5,947 bases of DNA from Kiritimatiellia bacterium (GTDB taxonomy: Bacteria > Verrucomicrobiota > Kiritimatiellia > CAIQIC01 > Lenti-01), in NCBI GenBank assembly GCA_018432565.1, contig JAHDSS010000228.1, positions 1 through 5,947 on the forward strand. The letters run 5' to 3'. Numbering within the stretch: position 1 is the first letter of the stretch; every line of letters begins with the position of its first letter. The position numbers were made by a program, and so were the translations under genes. The notes beneath the pieces were generated by a model. The model did no database searches. It had not been told where the DNA came from and saw only the letters and a program-made list of their open reading frames with translations. Below, piece by piece: positions 5,878 to 5,947 of the stretch.

Positions 5878-5947
5878 AACCAAAAGAATCGGAACCCAAG
5901 GGAACAGCCAAGCAGGAAAACAGGAAACAAGACAGGTTAAGAGCCAG

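Larger units (their letters stand above)
5640..5947. repeat. Tandem 155-bp direct repeat, two copies, second cut by window end
   Basis: Copy 1 is 5640-5794 and copy 2 is 5795-5947, two bases short of a full period. By eye they differ at only three adjacent positions over 153 compared bases (GCC at 5650-5652 against TTA at 5805-5807). The last visible bases still match copy 1, so a third copy may follow beyond the edge. Each unit holds a GTAG plus GC hairpin, a smaller hairpin and a T-poor stretch. The period is not a multiple of three, so no reading frame runs through both copies in register. The array starts 18 bases after the stop of the membrane protein gene and is visibly less GC-rich than the genes. 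Confidence 0.95.

Noticed and set aside
5531..5911. A minus-strand frame of 126 codons crossing the tandem repeat.
   Set aside because: It starts with TTG inside the repeat, enters the next copy in a different frame because the period is 155, and then runs antisense through the membrane protein gene. A related frame begins 155 bases away for the same reason. No ribosome binding site is evident.
5640..5947. Possible CRISPR array.
   Set aside because: The whole 155-base unit repeats, with no short repeat alternating with unique spacers, and no cas gene is present.

Overview
The window is GC-rich bacterial DNA from an organism I cannot place firmly. The GC content, the strong bias against TTA, CTA and TCA codons, and a repeat carrying a GTAG-preceded GC hairpin next to a 'ttgaaccacagagcgcac' phrase remind me of PVC-superphylum genomes (Verrucomicrobiota, Kiritimatiellota). 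That is an impression, not a demonstrated assignment.

Layout. From about 4770 down to 10, four genes lie head to tail on the minus strand and look like one operon. In order of transcription they are an 81-residue two-helix membrane protein (4769 to 4524), a cation diffusion facilitator metal transporter (4516 to 3638), a 79-residue single-helix protein (3610 to 3371), and a very long ComEC/Rec2 DNA-uptake channel (3384 to 10). The junctions are tight: a 7-nt gap, a 27-nt gap and a 14-nt overlap. A 102-bp divergent intergenic region (4770 to 4871) separates this operon from a plus-strand gene for an unrecognised polytopic membrane protein (4872 to 5621). Both sides of that region carry promoter-like hexamers so close to the start codons that the transcripts could be leaderless.

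From 5640 to the right edge lie two copies of a 155-bp tandem repeat, nearly identical and with the second cut by the window end. Each copy has a REP-like GTAG plus hairpin, a second smaller hairpin, and a stretch almost without T.

How the genes might work together. ComEC would carry single-stranded DNA across the inner membrane. The CDF protein would export a divalent metal, with Zn or Cd the best guess from its ligands. No sequence feature proves that they cooperate, and the two small membrane proteins have no recognisable function. No other competence genes are in the window. The most notable points are a ComEC whose metallo-beta-lactamase-like domain has lost recognisable metal ligands, its extra region ahead of the OB domain, the possible leaderless divergent promoters, and the REP-like tandem array. 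I see no convincing new defence or mobile system here.
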